NCBI GenBank assembly: GCA_020444475.1
Contig: JAHLKV010000001.1
Span: 124,001-188,000 of the forward strand
Direction: 5' to 3'
Length of the DNA stretch: 64,000 bases
Source: a bacterium
GTDB taxonomy: Bacteria > Zixibacteria > MSB-5A5 > GN15 > FEB-12
The translations under genes and the position numbers were made by a program. Of this stretch, positions 11,333 to 21,255 are shown in pieces. The number at the start of each line of letters is the position of its first letter. Positions within the stretch are counted from its first letter, which is position 1. The notes below the pieces were generated by a model. It made no database searches and was not told the DNA's origin. It saw only the letters and a program-made list of their open reading frames with translations.

Positions 11333-12099
11333 ACACCCCTCCCTTCTGCGGGAGCCGCGCCGGGGGCATGACCGTAGTCAGTCAGGCGATAGAAGGTCTC
11401 TTCGAGCGATCCTGACTCCTTCAACTCTTCCGGCGAGCCGTCGAATACCAATCGTCCGTTGTGAACCAGCAGGACACGATCGGCGACCGCCTCGACTTCC
11501 TGAAGGATGTGTGTGGAGATGAGGATCGTCTTGTCGCGACCCAGCTCTCTGATGTCCTTTCGGAAGTCTCGGATCTGGTTGGGGTCGAGACCCGCCGTGG
11601 GCTCATCCATAATGAGCACCTCCGGATCGTGGAGCAGCGCCTGCGCGAGACCGGCGCGTTGGCGATAGCCGCGCGAGAGCTTGCCGATCGGCTTTTCAAA
11701 CACCAGCTCTAGCGCGCACTGGTCCGATACGCGCTTGATGCGGTCGCGTAATGCGGCGCCCGTTAAACCGCGCGCTTCGCCGAAAAAGCGCAAGAGTTCG
11801 TGCGGCGTCATATCGTCGTAGAGCGGTCCGTTCTCCGGCAGATAACCGATCTTACGGGCCGCCTCGAGTCGGTTGGCACCGACATCCACGCCGCCGATCG
11901 TAACCTGACCACGGCTCGGCGCCAGGTAACCGGTCAGGATCTTCATGGTTGTGGTCTTGCCTGCCCCGTTGGGACCGAGGAAGGCGACCACTTCCCCCCG
12001 GGGAATCGCGAACGAAACGTCCTCGATCGCGACAAAGGAGCCGTAGTACTTGCTGAGCGACTCCGCTCGGATCATTACCTCGTAATCGTCGTGGCTCAC
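11329..12099 (-). CDS. ABC transporter ATP-binding protein (GldA-like)
   Basis: Walker [15 protein letters not shown], signature [15 protein letters not shown], Walker [14 protein letters not shown]; 4 nt overlap with the permease gene. Confidence 0.95.
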   Translation of the reverse strand: MSHDDYEVMIRAESLSKYYGSFVAIEDVSFAIPRGEVVAFLGPNGAGKTTTMKILTGYLAPSRGQVTIGGVDVGANRLEAARKIGYLPENGPLYDDMTPHELLRFFGEARGLTGAALRDRIKRVSDQCALELVFEKPIGKLSRGYRQRAGLAQALLHDPEVLIMDEPTAGLDPNQIRDFRKDIRELGRDKTILISTHILQEVEAVADRVLLVHNGRLVFDGSPEELKESGSLEETFYRLTDYGHAPGAAPAEGRGV

Positions 12100-12259
12100 A
12101 GCTTACCTCGATTGTTTGCGTACGCCCGGCGAGTGCCTTCCCCCCGAGCGACATCTGTTCATGCCATGATATTACGGATGAAACGAAACGAACATAGACC
12201 CGATCGACGCATCTGTCAAGCGGGCTGCTCGTTCGAAGTTACAGGGAATTATAGTGCCG

Positions 12260-14644
12260 TCAGGTGCGCGAGGTTCCAGTCGAAGATACCCCCATCTCAG
12301 AGAATCTTCGAAAGAACACGATCGAACTCCCGATAAGAATCAGGATCGCCCCCGCCCACACCAGATTAATCAGCGGCTTGCGGGAGACATCGAGCACCAG
12401 CCTCTCCGGTGAGCCGGACTTCACCAGTCCCGGTACGTCCAGTTCGATAGTTCCCTGATCGACCTGCAAACCGGAGATCGTCACGAGCACCGTATCGCCG
12501 GTGTGCGTGCGCATTATCCCGGGTTCATCAATGAGGTGGTTGTGTCCGGCATCATCAATCATTTGTATGACCGCCGGCGCGATCGTGTCGCGGTGTTCGG
12601 CACTCACGACCTCAATCAGCGCAGTCGCCCGGAGCCCTTTCGACATGTCCGCCGAATGATCCGAAACGCTGAATCCGAGGAACGTGAAGGTATAGCCGCC
12701 GACTTCTTTCGGCGTCTCGCGAGTCAGTGAGAGACCGCCCGAAGCCTGTGCTTCGAGGATTTGCTCCGGAGCCATGTATAGGTCGGCGAGAAACGTTCGG
12801 ACGATCGCAGGCTTCTTGAACAGCCCGTCCATACGACGCGAGTAGTACAATTCCGGCCCCAGTCGCTCGGTCTTCTCACCGGTTTTCATGGAGAGGATCA
12901 ACCGATTGTGCGGCTCCATGATGTCCGACTCCATGCCGAGATAGGTTATCGTGCGGCCGAACGCCTCCCCTGACTCATTGCGGGGAAGGATGAGCTTCTG
13001 GCTGGTGCTGAACGCCGACGAGGCAAGAATGCCGATCAGCATGAGCGTAAAGCCGGAGTGGGCGATGTGACCTCCGGTGAGACGCCAGTTGCGGGCTATC
13101 TGCGGAACGAGTATCACGACGTTCGAGGCGATCCCCATTGCTGCTGTCGCAATGAAAAGTATATAGAGATAATCGGTGACACCGGCTATCGCCGACGCGA
13201 TTGCGGCTACTGTCAGCGCAACCAGGGCCGGAACCACGCGATTGATTCCCGCCGGGTTTAGTACGAACATCACCACACTGCCCAGTACCACCGTAAACAG
13301 CAGGGCGAATTCCACACTCGCTCCGAGGACCGCGAGAAACAGACCAAACCCGAGCACCGCCCCGACCAGGTACCCGATCAATATCGGCCGCGTCGCGATC
13401 CGGGCGCCGGCGCCGGCATAGGTTGAGAACGGCGAGTACATAAGAACGAGTGAGAACAGTATGGCGAACGGTAATGCGAAATTATTGTAGGTGGCGATTT
13501 CGGCGGCGCGCGGCTCGATACCGAGTATCGATGTTGTCACCGGGAGTGAACTCCAGAAGAGCACCACGACGCCGGTCGCAAACAGGAGCACCATCGCCGC
13601 AAACAGCGAGAACTCCCGGCCGTAGGGATTGTAGTTCAACTGCTCGCTGGGCACTTTGGCGGCCCGCCAGATGAAAATGCCCAGCGCGAGGACGAAAAAG
13701 AGCGCCATGAAGCCGACCAGGTAGACATTGACCCCCAGGTCGACAAAGCTGTGTACCGAAAAGTCGGAGAGCACTCCCGAACGGGTCAGGAAGGTCCCGT
13801 ACACGACCAGCAGGAACAAGAACGCCGACATCAGCAGGTTGATTCTTCGAAGTGCTCCGGTGCGGCGCTCGATGATCAGCCCGTGGAGCAGGGCCAGCGA
13901 AATCATCCAAGGGACAAACGAAGAATTTTCCACCGGGTCCCATCCCCAGTAACCGCCCCAGCCGAGGGTCTTGTAGGCCCAGAAACCGCCCAGGATGTTT
14001 CCGGCGCCCAGCATCACGGCGGTTAGCGCAGCCCAGGGGAAGGCCAGCTTGAGCCAGCCGGAGTAGTCATTTCGAATCAGGGCCGCCATCGCAATCACGA
14101 ACGGAATCGCCGCCAGCGCATAGCCGACAAACATGATGGGCGGATGAACCACCATCCACGGGTCCGTAAGCAACGGATTGAGCCCGGCGCCGTCGGGCGC
14201 GTAGAACGGCAGGTAGGCGAACGGCGAGAGTTTGGTCATGACTAACAGGAAAAAGAGATTTGCCAGGCAGTAAACGGCCATCGCCGGACCGGTGTATTGA
14301 CCGCCGCGCCGGACAATAATGAATCCAAACAGGGCCATGAGAAGCAGCCAGAGCAGGTAGGTTCCCTCCTGCCCCCCCCAGAACGCGGAAAGGACATAGA
14401 AGAATGGCTGGCTTTTCTGCGAGTACTCGTAGACGTACTTAAACGCGTAGTTGTGCGTGAAAAAGAGATAGTAGAGCAGTGCCGAAGCCAGCACGGCTGC
14501 GACCGCAAACAGGTTATAGGAAGTCCTGGCCAGAGATTCAAGTGCTCTGTTGCCTCGCCCCACCTGCCAAAACGAGACACCGGAGACTACATTCAGAGCC
14601 AGGGCGGCCAGTATCAACAACTCCCCAAACGCTTGCAGCGACAT
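12260..14644 (-). CDS. ccmF: cytochrome c-type biogenesis heme lyase CcmF/NrfE
   Basis: WGGYWGWDPVENSSFVPWM tryptophan-rich motif; FWGGQEGTYLLW; HPPIMFVGY. Confidence 0.95.
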   Translation of the reverse strand: MSLQAFGELLILAALALNVVSGVSFWQVGRGNRALESLARTSYNLFAVAAVLASALLYYLFFTHNYAFKYVYEYSQKSQPFFYVLSAFWGGQEGTYLLWLLLMALFGFIIVRRGGQYTGPAMAVYCLANLFFLLVMTKLSPFAYLPFYAPDGAGLNPLLTDPWMVVHPPIMFVGYALAAIPFVIAMAALIRNDYSGWLKLAFPWAALTAVMLGAGNILGGFWAYKTLGWGGYWGWDPVENSSFVPWMISLALLHGLIIERRTGALRRINLLMSAFLFLLVVYGTFLTRSGVLSDFSVHSFVDLGVNVYLVGFMALFFVLALGIFIWRAAKVPSEQLNYNPYGREFSLFAAMVLLFATGVVVLFWSSLPVTTSILGIEPRAAEIATYNNFALPFAILFSLVLMYSPFSTYAGAGARIATRPILIGYLVGAVLGFGLFLAVLGASVEFALLFTVVLGSVVMFVLNPAGINRVVPALVALTVAAIASAIAGVTDYLYILFIATAAMGIASNVVILVPQIARNWRLTGGHIAHSGFTLMLIGILASSAFSTSQKLILPRNESGEAFGRTITYLGMESDIMEPHNRLILSMKTGEKTERLGPELYYSRRMDGLFKKPAIVRTFLADLYMAPEQILEAQASGGLSLTRETPKEVGGYTFTFLGFSVSDHSADMSKGLRATALIEVVSAEHRDTIAPAVIQMIDDAGHNHLIDEPGIMRTHTGDTVLVTISGLQVDQGTIELDVPGLVKSGSPERLVLDVSRKPLINLVWAGAILILIGSSIVFFRRFSEMGVSSTGTSRT

Positions 14645-14796
14645 ATCTTACACCTCCAGGGCCGCTCTTCATCGAGTGACCAACAATCCTCATAAGACAG
14701 ACAGTATGCACCGAGGTCGGGCAAAAGGCAAGAAAATAGATACGGTATGTCGTCACTCTCCACGCTCGGCGGGACCTTGACAGATGTCACCCCGAA

Positions 14797-15132
14797 TTGT
14801 ATTTTTCAATAAAGGTGGCGCCTAACCCCTCCTCCCCGAGTCATCAGCTACATGTCTTGTCGCTTCACCAGTACGCGGCGCCCTGTCTCTATGCCGAAAG
14901 CCCAACCAACGTGTTTGCAAGAGTTGTTCAAATCGAAGAGGATGCGCTCTACCTCGAGATAGAGTCGCAAATCCGCTTCCTTGCCCAGTGCCGACCGTCT
15001 CCCCTGTTGCGTCGCCTGAGCCCCGACGACCGGATCGAATTCCACATCGAATGTCGTGGCCACACTCCCCGCATAGCGCTGGACGCAGTGATTCCCTCCG
15101 GCGGACTGCGGCCCGTCAGGCGTCGCCACTAG
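14797..15132 (+). CDS. hypothetical protein
   Basis: Intergenic ORF of 111 aa with no recognised domain. Confidence 0.35.
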   Translation: MYFSIKVAPNPSSPSHQLHVLSLHQYAAPCLYAESPTNVFARVVQIEEDALYLEIESQIRFLAQCRPSPLLRRLSPDDRIEFHIECRGHTPRIALDAVIPSGGLRPVRRRH

Positions 15133-15206
15133 TCTCTGCCTGCACGCTCAGTTGACGTGGGGACGGACACACTGTATTTTATCCCGCACATTCAGATACG
15201 AAGGGC

Positions 15207-16436
15207 ATGATCAGGAAAGGTACGGACATGATCAAACGAATCGGGCTTATCACCAGTGGCGGTGACTGCGGGGGCCTCAATGGCGTAGTCAAGGGGGCGG
15301 CGCAAATGGCAACCCGCAAGAACGTCCAGGCGCTTGCTATTCCGAACGGCTACGCCGGTCTCTACAACCTCGTCGATATGGACTCACTGGTCGAACTCAC
15401 TCCCTCTCGGGTCGACACCTTCAGCATCGGCCTCGCGGGATCCGAGGCCGGTCACTCACGGGTGAAGATTTCCAAGATAGATGACCCCGACAAGTACAAC
15501 CGAATCAAAACCGGTCTGGCGAAGTTTGATATCGGCGGGCTGGTCATTTCCGGCGGCGACGATACCGGTTCCGTGATAGTCGATCTCGACCACAACGGCA
15601 TCCAGTGCGTGCACGCCCCGAAGACCATGGACCTCGATCTCCAGCCCTACTCGGTCGGCGGTGACTCTACCATCAACCGGATCGCCGAAATCTGCCGAGA
15701 CCTCAAGACGACCGGCCGAAGCCACAATCGCATTATGGTCCTTGAGGTGTTCGGTCGCTATGCCGGACATACTGCCTTCCGGGGCGGAGTCGCGGGCGAA
15801 GCCGACGCTATCCTGATTCCGGAGATTCCGGTCGATTTCGACGAACTGTACCGCCACCTGAAAAAAGTCTACATGAAGCGTGTTATTGAGAGCGACGTCA
15901 ACGCCGGGACGTACACTATCGTCGTCGCCGAGGGCCTCAAGGATGCCTCGGGCAAGGAGATCTACGATGATTCGGTGCCGCCCGATGCATTCGGGCACCG
16001 AAAACTGGCCGGCGCCGGAAAGTACCTGGTCCAGGAGCTCAAGAAGCTTCTCAAGGCTGACGATGAGATCAAGTCGTTCATGTCCCGACAGGGGATGTTT
16101 GTGAAGGGACACTATGAGATCCCCGAGGTTCGCGCTATCACACCGGGACATATCGTTCGATCCGGGTTCACCTCCGCCTACGACGCCAATTTCGGGATGG
16201 AAGCGGGCGCGAGCGCCGTTATGCTTCTGCTCGACGGTCTTTCCGGCGTCACCGTGACCCGGTTCAAGAACGGAAAGATCCACTATATGAAGGTCCAGGA
16301 AGCGATCAAGCAGCGCTATGTCGATCTCGATCAGGTTAATCTCTACGAGCAGCTGGGATTCACCTTCGGCCGTGTCCGGCAGGAGTTCTCGCCGGGACGC
16401 CAGGAGGTCACCGAGAGAATCGACCGGATTTACTAG
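15207..16436 (+). CDS. 6-phosphofructokinase family, residues indicating PPi-type
   Basis: KRIGLITSGGDCGGLNG; GGDDTGSV; PKTMDLDL; VLEVFGRYAGHTAF; probable start at MIKRIGL (15228). Confidence 0.92.
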   Translation: MIRKGTDMIKRIGLITSGGDCGGLNGVVKGAAQMATRKNVQALAIPNGYAGLYNLVDMDSLVELTPSRVDTFSIGLAGSEAGHSRVKISKIDDPDKYNRIKTGLAKFDIGGLVISGGDDTGSVIVDLDHNGIQCVHAPKTMDLDLQPYSVGGDSTINRIAEICRDLKTTGRSHNRIMVLEVFGRYAGHTAFRGGVAGEADAILIPEIPVDFDELYRHLKKVYMKRVIESDVNAGTYTIVVAEGLKDASGKEIYDDSVPPDAFGHRKLAGAGKYLVQELKKLLKADDEIKSFMSRQGMFVKGHYEIPEVRAITPGHIVRSGFTSAYDANFGMEAGASAVMLLLDGLSGVTVTRFKNGKIHYMKVQEAIKQRYVDLDQVNLYEQLGFTFGRVRQEFSPGRQEVTERIDRIY

Positions 16437-16462
16437 TATCCTGATCCGCGATAACCCAATTA

Positions 16463-16488
16463 GGCGGCCCCTGAGGGCCGCCTTTTTT
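16463..16488 (+). terminator. Rho-independent terminator after the PFK gene
   Basis: GGCGGCCC-CTGA-GGGCCGCC followed by TTTTTT. Confidence 0.92.
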
Positions 16489-16611
16489 CATCCGCCAACT
16501 CGTCCCTTGTCAAATGGGAAATTTCGGCTATATTGTGGCGATACCCGCAGTTCGGTCGTCTATACAAAATACGACTGTACTTGCAGTTACAACATGAACT
16601 GGAAGTAGTGC

Positions 16612-17448
16612 TTGGGCTATGACCGGGGGCTTAGCGAACCCCGGCATCTTCACGCGTCCATGAGAACAAACAGATTCGCAGGACAGACGTTATTGGCCGC
16701 CTGTATGGTGGCCTTTCTGGCGCTCGCGCCTCAGGTCTCGGCGCAGATCGATCCGGGAATAGCGGACACCATCAGGGTTGATTCACTCACGGGCATTCTT
16801 GGGCCCCATTCAGCCCTGGATATCTTTCTGTTCAACGATGAGGCGCTCTCTGCCCTGGAGGTGACCATAGTCGGTTCCGACACGCTGGCAACCGTGGATT
16901 CCGTCTCGTTTGTCGACTCCCGAATCGACTATGTCTTTACCAAGGGATGGGTCATCAATGATTCCACCGGCGCTGCAACTTTCTATTGCTATCCGTCCGA
17001 CGAGTTGCTGATTCAGCCCGGCAGTGGCCTTCTCGCGACCGTGCATTTCGCGCATCCAGACGTTCCGAGCTTTCCACACGACGTGATCGTGGACACGATC
17101 ACCATCGAGATCGACCTGATCACCCGAAGTACACTGCTTCGCGACAGTATCGGTACTGTCTTCGCACCTCAGGTCAGACCGGGTTTGCTCAGAATCGAGG
17201 GACTCAACTGCTGTCCGGGATCGACGGGCAACGTGAACGGCGATGCGGGCGGCTCGGTGGATCTGTCAGATTTGATTTACCTGGTGAACTATCTGTTCCT
17301 TGGTGGACCGGATCCGGAATGTCCGGCGGCGGCTAACATCAACGGCGACGAACAGTGTGCGGTTGACCTCTCCGATCTCATCTACTTCGTCAACTACCTC
17401 TTCCTGGGCGGACCGGACCCATCGGCCTGCCTGACGGCCTGTCTTTGA
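16612..17448 (+). CDS. secreted cohesin-like/dockerin-like protein
   Basis: Probable start MRTNRFAGQ (16660) with signal peptide; cohesin-like beta region; C-terminal NVNGDAGGSVDLSDLIYLVNYLFLGGPDPEC / NINGDEQCAVDLSDLIYFVNYLFLGGPDPSAC. Confidence 0.82.
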   Translation: MGYDRGLSEPRHLHASMRTNRFAGQTLLAACMVAFLALAPQVSAQIDPGIADTIRVDSLTGILGPHSALDIFLFNDEALSALEVTIVGSDTLATVDSVSFVDSRIDYVFTKGWVINDSTGAATFYCYPSDELLIQPGSGLLATVHFAHPDVPSFPHDVIVDTITIEIDLITRSTLLRDSIGTVFAPQVRPGLLRIEGLNCCPGSTGNVNGDAGGSVDLSDLIYLVNYLFLGGPDPECPAAANINGDEQCAVDLSDLIYFVNYLFLGGPDPSACLTACL

Positions 17449-17490
17449 AGCAATCTGATTGAGAACCGGATGGGTGGCGGGCAAAAAAAG

Positions 17491-17563
17491 AGCCACCGCG
17501 CAGATTCGAACTGCGGACCTGCTGATTACGAATCAGCTGCTCTACCAACTGAGCTACGGTGGC
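17491..17563 (-). tRNA. tRNA-Thr (anticodon CGT), no encoded CCA
   Basis: GCCACCGTAGCTCAGTTGGTAGAGCAGCTGATTCGTAATCAGCAGGTCCGCAGTTCGAATCTGCGCGGTGGCT on the minus strand folds as a cloverleaf. Confidence 0.96.
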
Positions 17564-17688
17564 TGGTCTGACTATATTCGGTAGTGCGTGAAGGTTAGTG
17601 ATCCGCAGAGCATCATGCCTGCACGCAAAACGAGAATCTACTGATTCTCATCGGCTTGTCAACTGAAATCATGACCGCCTGAGACAGA

Positions 17689-18306
17689 TCAGCCGAGGCG
17701 ACGAAGCAGCCCCACGACTTTGCCTGCGATTCGAAAGTCACCGGAGTTTTTCTCAACCTCAATCGGCTGGTAGTTGTCGTTGGCAGGCTGGAGAATGACT
17801 TTCGATCTTTGCGGGAGATACCGTTTCACGGTCGCTTCGCCGTTGATAAGCGCGACCACGATATCACCTTTCACTGCTGTCTCCTGTTTCTTTACAACCA
17901 CCACGTCACCGTCGAGAATCCCCGCGTTCTTCATCGAATCCCCGGTCACCTTGAGTGAAAAGGAATCTCCACTCGGCAGGAAACTGAAATCGACTGCGAT
18001 CTCCCCCTCGATATTTTCTATAGCATCAATGGGCGATCCGGCCGGCACCGACCCGACCAGGGGCACCCGACCGACCTGACCGGCCAGTGGACGGGCCAGC
18101 TCAAGACCGCGCGAGATAAATCCCTGCTTTTTGAGCAGCCCTTTCCTGATGAGCGCCGTTAGGTGAGTCCGGACTCCGTTGGTAGACCGAATCCCAAACG
18201 CCTCGCCGATTTCACGAATGGTCGGCGCGTGGCCCCGAGAGACGATTAAATCCTGAATATACTCGAAAATGGCGCGCTGCTTCTCGGTCAGCTTCGCTTT
18301 GGCCAT
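17689..18306 (-). CDS. lexA: LexA repressor
   Basis: N-terminal wHTH (RDLI..RGHAPTIREIGEAFGIRSTNGVRTHL) and S24 peptidase (GDSMKNAGILDGDVVVVKK). Confidence 0.96.
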   Translation of the reverse strand: MAKAKLTEKQRAIFEYIQDLIVSRGHAPTIREIGEAFGIRSTNGVRTHLTALIRKGLLKKQGFISRGLELARPLAGQVGRVPLVGSVPAGSPIDAIENIEGEIAVDFSFLPSGDSFSLKVTGDSMKNAGILDGDVVVVKKQETAVKGDIVVALINGEATVKRYLPQRSKVILQPANDNYQPIEVEKNSGDFRIAGKVVGLLRRLG

Positions 18307-18341
18307 ACTACATCCTTGTGCATCTGATTCATCCTCCCTTC

Positions 18342-18370
18342 ACATTACTGCCCACCTGTTCACCTGTCAA
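18342..18370 (-). promoter_or_regulatory. predicted sigma70-type promoter of lexA
   Basis: Minus strand TTGACA-N17-TAATGT, about 35 nt before the lexA start codon. Confidence 0.7.
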
Positions 18371-18403
18371 TGACATTTTTGGCTATTGTCGACAATCGGG
18401 GAC

Positions 18404-18433
18404 AAAAAAAAGGCGGCTCGGTTGCGAGCCGCC
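18404..18433 (-). terminator. terminator of the EF-G-like gene
   Basis: GGCGGCTCG-GTTG-CGAGCCGCC with an 8-T tract on the minus strand. Confidence 0.92.
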
Positions 18434-18459
18434 TCCTGAGATCCGGGATAAATCGATTA

Positions 18460-20547
18460 CTACCCTTCGGCCTCTTTCTCGGCCTGGGCCTCAGCGATAA
18501 TCTTCTGCGCCGCATCGTGCGGGACTTCTTCATAATGCGAGAATTCCATCGTGTAGAAGCCCTGCCCCTGCGTCATCGAACGCAAGTCCACAGAGTACTG
18601 ATAGAGTTCGGCCTGCGGAACGGAAGCGCGAATACGCTGGCTCTTCCCTTCCGGGTCCATACCGGCGATCTTGCCGCGGCGAGACGAGAGATCTCCCATC
18701 ACGTCACCCGTGAAATCCTCCGGCACGAGGATTTCCACATTGTAAATCGGCTCGAGAATGACCGGTTTGCACTTCATGTAGCCCTCTTTGAAGGCCATCG
18801 AGCCGGCGATCTTGAACGCCATATCCGAGGAGTCGACATCGTGGAACGAGCCGAAGTACAAGGCCACTTTCACGTCCACCACCGGTGCGCGGCACAGTCC
18901 GCCGTGATCAAGAGATTCGACGATGCCCTTCTCGACCGCGGGGACGTACTTGCTGGGAATCACGCCGCCGGTGATTTCATCGGCGAACTCGAACCCGCCA
19001 CCGCGTTCGTTCGGTTCGATCCGGATATACACGTCCCCGTACTGGCCGCGGCCGCCACTCTGTTTCTTGTGCTTATATTGTTGCTCAGTCTTCCCTTTGA
19101 TTGTCTCACGATACGGTATTTTGGGTTTGACCAGCTCGACTTCGACGCCGAAACGCTTCTTGAGCTTTTCAACCAGAAGTTCGATATGGGTGGAACCCTG
19201 TCCCCAGAGCACCTGCTGACGCAACGCCGCATCGGGTACTAGCCTGAAGGTCGGGTCCTCTTCATGCAGCTTGGCCAGACCGGTCGCAATCTTCTCTTCG
19301 TCGCCTTTGTTCTTTGACTTCACGGCAACGTCCATAATCGGATTGGGATAAACCACCGGTTTCACGCTGACGCTGAAGTCTTTATCGGAGAGCGTGTTGC
19401 CGGCATGGGTGTTTTTCAGTTTCACCAGCACGCCGATATCCCCGGCGGCTACCGACGGGACCTCAACTCGATTCTTGCCCTGGAACGTGTAGAGCTGACC
19501 GATGCGCTCGGAAGTCGAAGTCTGCTGATTGTACAGCTCCAGCCCCTGACTCATGGTGCCGGAAATCGCCTTGAAGTAGGTCATGTCTCCCAGGTGTCCC
19601 TCGGAGATCACTTTGTATATAAAGGCAACGTGCTTACCGTTGGGGTCCAGTTTCACATCAACCTTATCTTCCTTGCCGGTTTTGAAGACATCGGTCGGCG
19701 CCATCTGGTTCGGCGACGGCAGATACTCGGCGAGGAAATCCAGCAGCACCTTGATGCCAAAGTTCGCCGACGCTGAGCCAAACAGCACCGGATACAGGGT
19801 TCCCGCCTGGATACCCTTACGAAGTCCAACCAGGACGTCTTCGTCCGGCAGGGTGCCGTTCTCGAAAAACTTCTCCAGCAGAGCGTCATCGGACTCGGCC
19901 GCCACCTCGATCAGGGCCTCACGAGCCGCCTCGGCGTCCGTCTTCAAGTCGGCCGGGATGTCAATGTCCTTTCGGGTGTCGCCTTCGAAGGTGTACGCCT
20001 TCATATGGAGCAGGTCTACGAGGCCGTGGAATTTCTCGGCTTCGCCGATCGGGATCTGCACCGCAACGGCCTGTTTGCCGAACGCCGCGTTGATGGAATC
20101 AACATTCTGCTTCCAGTGGGCGTTTTCCTTCTCGATTTTGTTGACGAAGAAGAAGCGGGCCAGGTTGGCGTTTTCGAGCATCTTCCACTGAAGAGTCGTC
20201 CCCACTTCCACGCCGGCCGTCGCGTCAAGGACGAAACCGACCGAATCGGCCACTTTGGCGGCGGCCAGCAGCTCGCCGACGAAATCGGCGTGTCCGGGGC
20301 AATCCATCAGGTTGATTTTGGTGTTGTTCCACTCACACGCGAGAAGCTTGGAGGTGACCGATGTCTTGCGTGAAATCTCAGCCTCGGTATAGTCAAGCAG
20401 CGAACTGCCGTCGTCGACACGGCCGATACGGTTGTTGACACCGGTGTGGAATGCGATCGCATCGGCAACCGACGTCTTCCCGGAGCCGCGCTGACCGGCC
20501 AGACAGATGTTGCGAATCTTATCGGTACTATACTGCTTCACCAGCAA
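18460..20547 (-). CDS. elongation factor G-like translational GTPase
   Basis: GQRGSGKTSVADA (G1), DCPGHADFVGE (G3), EF-G C-terminal domains (GRGQYGDVYIRIEP, FHDVDSSDMAFKIAGSMAFKEG). Confidence 0.93.
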   Translation of the reverse strand: MLVKQYSTDKIRNICLAGQRGSGKTSVADAIAFHTGVNNRIGRVDDGSSLLDYTEAEISRKTSVTSKLLACEWNNTKINLMDCPGHADFVGELLAAAKVADSVGFVLDATAGVEVGTTLQWKMLENANLARFFFVNKIEKENAHWKQNVDSINAAFGKQAVAVQIPIGEAEKFHGLVDLLHMKAYTFEGDTRKDIDIPADLKTDAEAAREALIEVAAESDDALLEKFFENGTLPDEDVLVGLRKGIQAGTLYPVLFGSASANFGIKVLLDFLAEYLPSPNQMAPTDVFKTGKEDKVDVKLDPNGKHVAFIYKVISEGHLGDMTYFKAISGTMSQGLELYNQQTSTSERIGQLYTFQGKNRVEVPSVAAGDIGVLVKLKNTHAGNTLSDKDFSVSVKPVVYPNPIMDVAVKSKNKGDEEKIATGLAKLHEEDPTFRLVPDAALRQQVLWGQGSTHIELLVEKLKKRFGVEVELVKPKIPYRETIKGKTEQQYKHKKQSGGRGQYGDVYIRIEPNERGGGFEFADEITGGVIPSKYVPAVEKGIVESLDHGGLCRAPVVDVKVALYFGSFHDVDSSDMAFKIAGSMAFKEGYMKCKPVILEPIYNVEILVPEDFTGDVMGDLSSRRGKIAGMDPEGKSQRIRASVPQAELYQYSVDLRSMTQGQGFYTMEFSHYEEVPHDAAQKIIAEAQAEKEAEG

Positions 20548-20757
20548 ACCTCCTGCGCATAATCAATAAGAGCGGTTGTCCCGGAAAAACGGGTCCAAAA
20601 CAAGAATGGAAGAATATAACATCCCCCCAGCCTTGTCAATCGGTTTTGCCCCCATTCGGCTGCCGGACAAGGCGCTTGCAGGGAGATGCGCGCCCGTCCG
20701 CCGAGGATCCGGGCGCGCTGTTCGGCTACATGCGAATTCGAGAGAGCGAGCGACGGC

Positions 20758-21255
20758 TCAGTTGGCGGCCTTGCTCATGCTGCCGGGAAGCTCCGACGGA
20801 AGTTCCACCTGGTCAACATAGGCGGACAGGAACTGGCTCGCTTCGCTTTGCGATGAAAGCAAAAATTCCATAAACGAAAGCAGTTTCCCGGTGGTTTCCA
20901 TACTCAACAAGTGCTCGACCTTGCAGGCATCTTCCTGAGCCAGATTCCCGTCAACCAGCAGCACCTTGCGGAAGAATCGCTCTATCGTGCGGCGACGGTT
21001 CAGGACCGAGTTGACGGCGTCCACCCCTTTCACCGTCAGCCGGTAAAACTTGTTATTGTCCTCCGTGAGATAGCCCTTGGTCTTCAGCTTGCTCAAGGTG
21101 ACGGAAACCGATCCGCGCGTGATGTCGAGATGTCGCGCGATGTCAATGCCCCGAGCGTAGCCGTGTTCCTTGTGCAGTTCATGCACGGCCATCAGATGGT
21201 GGTAGCAGCTGTGACTGAGTTCAGTTTCTTCAAACTTTTTCCAGATCTCGTCCAT
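20758..21255 (-). CDS. DtxR/MntR-family metal-dependent transcriptional regulator
   Basis: HLDITRGSVSVTLSKLKTKGYL HTH; VLLVDGNLAQEDACKVEHLLS dimerisation/metal-binding region. Confidence 0.85.
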   Translation of the reverse strand: MDEIWKKFEETELSHSCYHHLMAVHELHKEHGYARGIDIARHLDITRGSVSVTLSKLKTKGYLTEDNNKFYRLTVKGVDAVNSVLNRRRTIERFFRKVLLVDGNLAQEDACKVEHLLSMETTGKLLSFMEFLLSSQSEASQFLSAYVDQVELPSELPGSMSKAAN

